Origin: Sulfurovum sp.
Lineage (GTDB): Bacteria > Campylobacterota > Campylobacteria > Campylobacterales > Sulfurovaceae
Direction of reading: 5' to 3'
Length of the DNA: 6,066 bases
Assembly (NCBI GenBank): GCA_027046415.1
Contig: JALTYW010000027.1
Coordinates: forward strand, 1 to 6,066
Part shown: positions 5,856 through 6,066 of the stretch, piece by piece
Layout: each line of letters starts with the position of its first letter
Position numbering within the stretch: position 1 is the stretch's first letter
Translations under genes and position numbers: made by a program
The notes under the pieces: model-generated
What the model saw: only the letters and a program-made list of their open reading frames with translations
Told to the model about the DNA's origin: nothing
Database searches by the model: none

Positions 5856-5880
5856 ACTCATTGGAGTTCCTCCAATGAGT
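5856..5880 (+). promoter_or_regulatory. Hairpin enclosing the apaH ribosome binding site and start codon
   Basis: ACTCATTGGAG (5856-5866) and CTCCAATGAGT (5870-5880) form a perfect 11-bp stem with a three-base TTC loop. The left arm contains GGAG (5863-5866), eight bases before the ATG, and the right arm contains the ATG (5875-5877). In RNA both translation signals would be paired. This suggests control of apaH translation by structure, temperature or coupling to upstream translation, but the effect is inferred. Confidence 0.6.
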
Positions 5881-6066
5881 ATATGGGCTATCGGCGATAT
5901 TCAGGGGTGTTACACTTCCTTTCAGAAACTGCTGCAAATAATCCAGTTTGACCCGCGTTATGATACATTGTGGCTGGCAGGGGATGTTGTCAACCGCGGG
6001 GATGATTCGTTGGCGGTGCTGGAGTATCTTTACAGTATTAAAGACTCAGTACACATGGTGCTAGGT
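5875..6066 (+). CDS. apaH: Symmetrical bis(5'-nucleosyl)-tetraphosphatase, N-terminal part
   Basis: ApaH splits Ap4A into two ADP and belongs to the PPP-type metallophosphoesterases. The 64 residues in the window begin MSIWAIGDIQGCY, with the metal-binding GDxxG motif at 7-11 (D8), and continue to LWLAGDVVNRGDDSL (32-46), which holds the second metal motif GDxxxRG (D37, R41). The final VLG (62-64) is where the GNHD motif should follow just beyond the window. Glutamine in GDIQG, in place of histidine, is common in bacterial ApaH. Reading runs off the right edge, so the gene is partial only because of the window. The ATG is supported by GGAG eight bases upstream and by the normal family N-terminus. 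Confidence 0.9.
   Translation, partial: MSIWAIGDIQGCYTSFQKLLQIIQFDPRYDTLWLAGDVVNRGDDSLAVLEYLYSIKDSVHMVLG

Overview
The window looks like ordinary chromosomal DNA of a Campylobacterota bacterium (epsilonproteobacterium), most like the Sulfurovum/Sulfurimonas group. This is inferred from the style of the encoded proteins: a Uup-type ABC-F protein, a Ste24-like M48 protease next to prmC, and a DUF4149 membrane protein of the campylobacterial type. The moderate base composition and strong AGGA-type ribosome binding sites fit. The assignment comes from reading, not from a database search.

Layout. (1) 3-152 (+) is the C-terminal end of a DDE-type transposase cut by the left edge; it stops 31 bases from the convergent next gene. 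(2) 184-2133 (-) is a complete uup-type ABC-F ATPase with a good -10 box just upstream. (3) 2134-2332 is a short divergent intergenic region with a small inverted repeat. (4) 2333-3625 (+) is a membrane M48/Ste24-type zinc protease. (5) 3635-4468 (+) is prmC, starting at TTG, with its ribosome binding site overlapping the protease stop. (6) 4469-4632 is filled mostly by a composite palindromic element: an 11-bp AT-rich hairpin followed by an 89-base imperfect hairpin. (7) 4633-5112 (+) is a DUF4149-like membrane protein. (8) 5113-5221 holds a degenerate 7-base tandem array and a GC-rich hairpin. (9) 5222-5713 (+) is a DNA-deoxyinosine (hypoxanthine) glycosylase-like protein starting at GTG; its 3' end runs into a second 7-base array that supplies its stop codon. 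(10) 5714-5874 holds that array, a 7-bp hairpin and a third 7-base array. (11) 5875-6066 (+) is the start of apaH, whose ribosome binding site and ATG sit in opposite arms of a perfect 11-bp hairpin.

How it fits together. The protease and prmC are almost certainly cotranscribed. The later genes run in the same direction but are separated by repeat-filled spacers, so a single operon is not assured. The genes are housekeeping: ribosome or DNA-branch ATPase, membrane proteolysis, release-factor methylation, base-excision repair and Ap4A hydrolysis. I see no defence system, CRISPR array, rRNA or tRNA. The unusual content is in the spacers: one composite palindrome, three heptanucleotide arrays with related units, and a start-codon hairpin at apaH.
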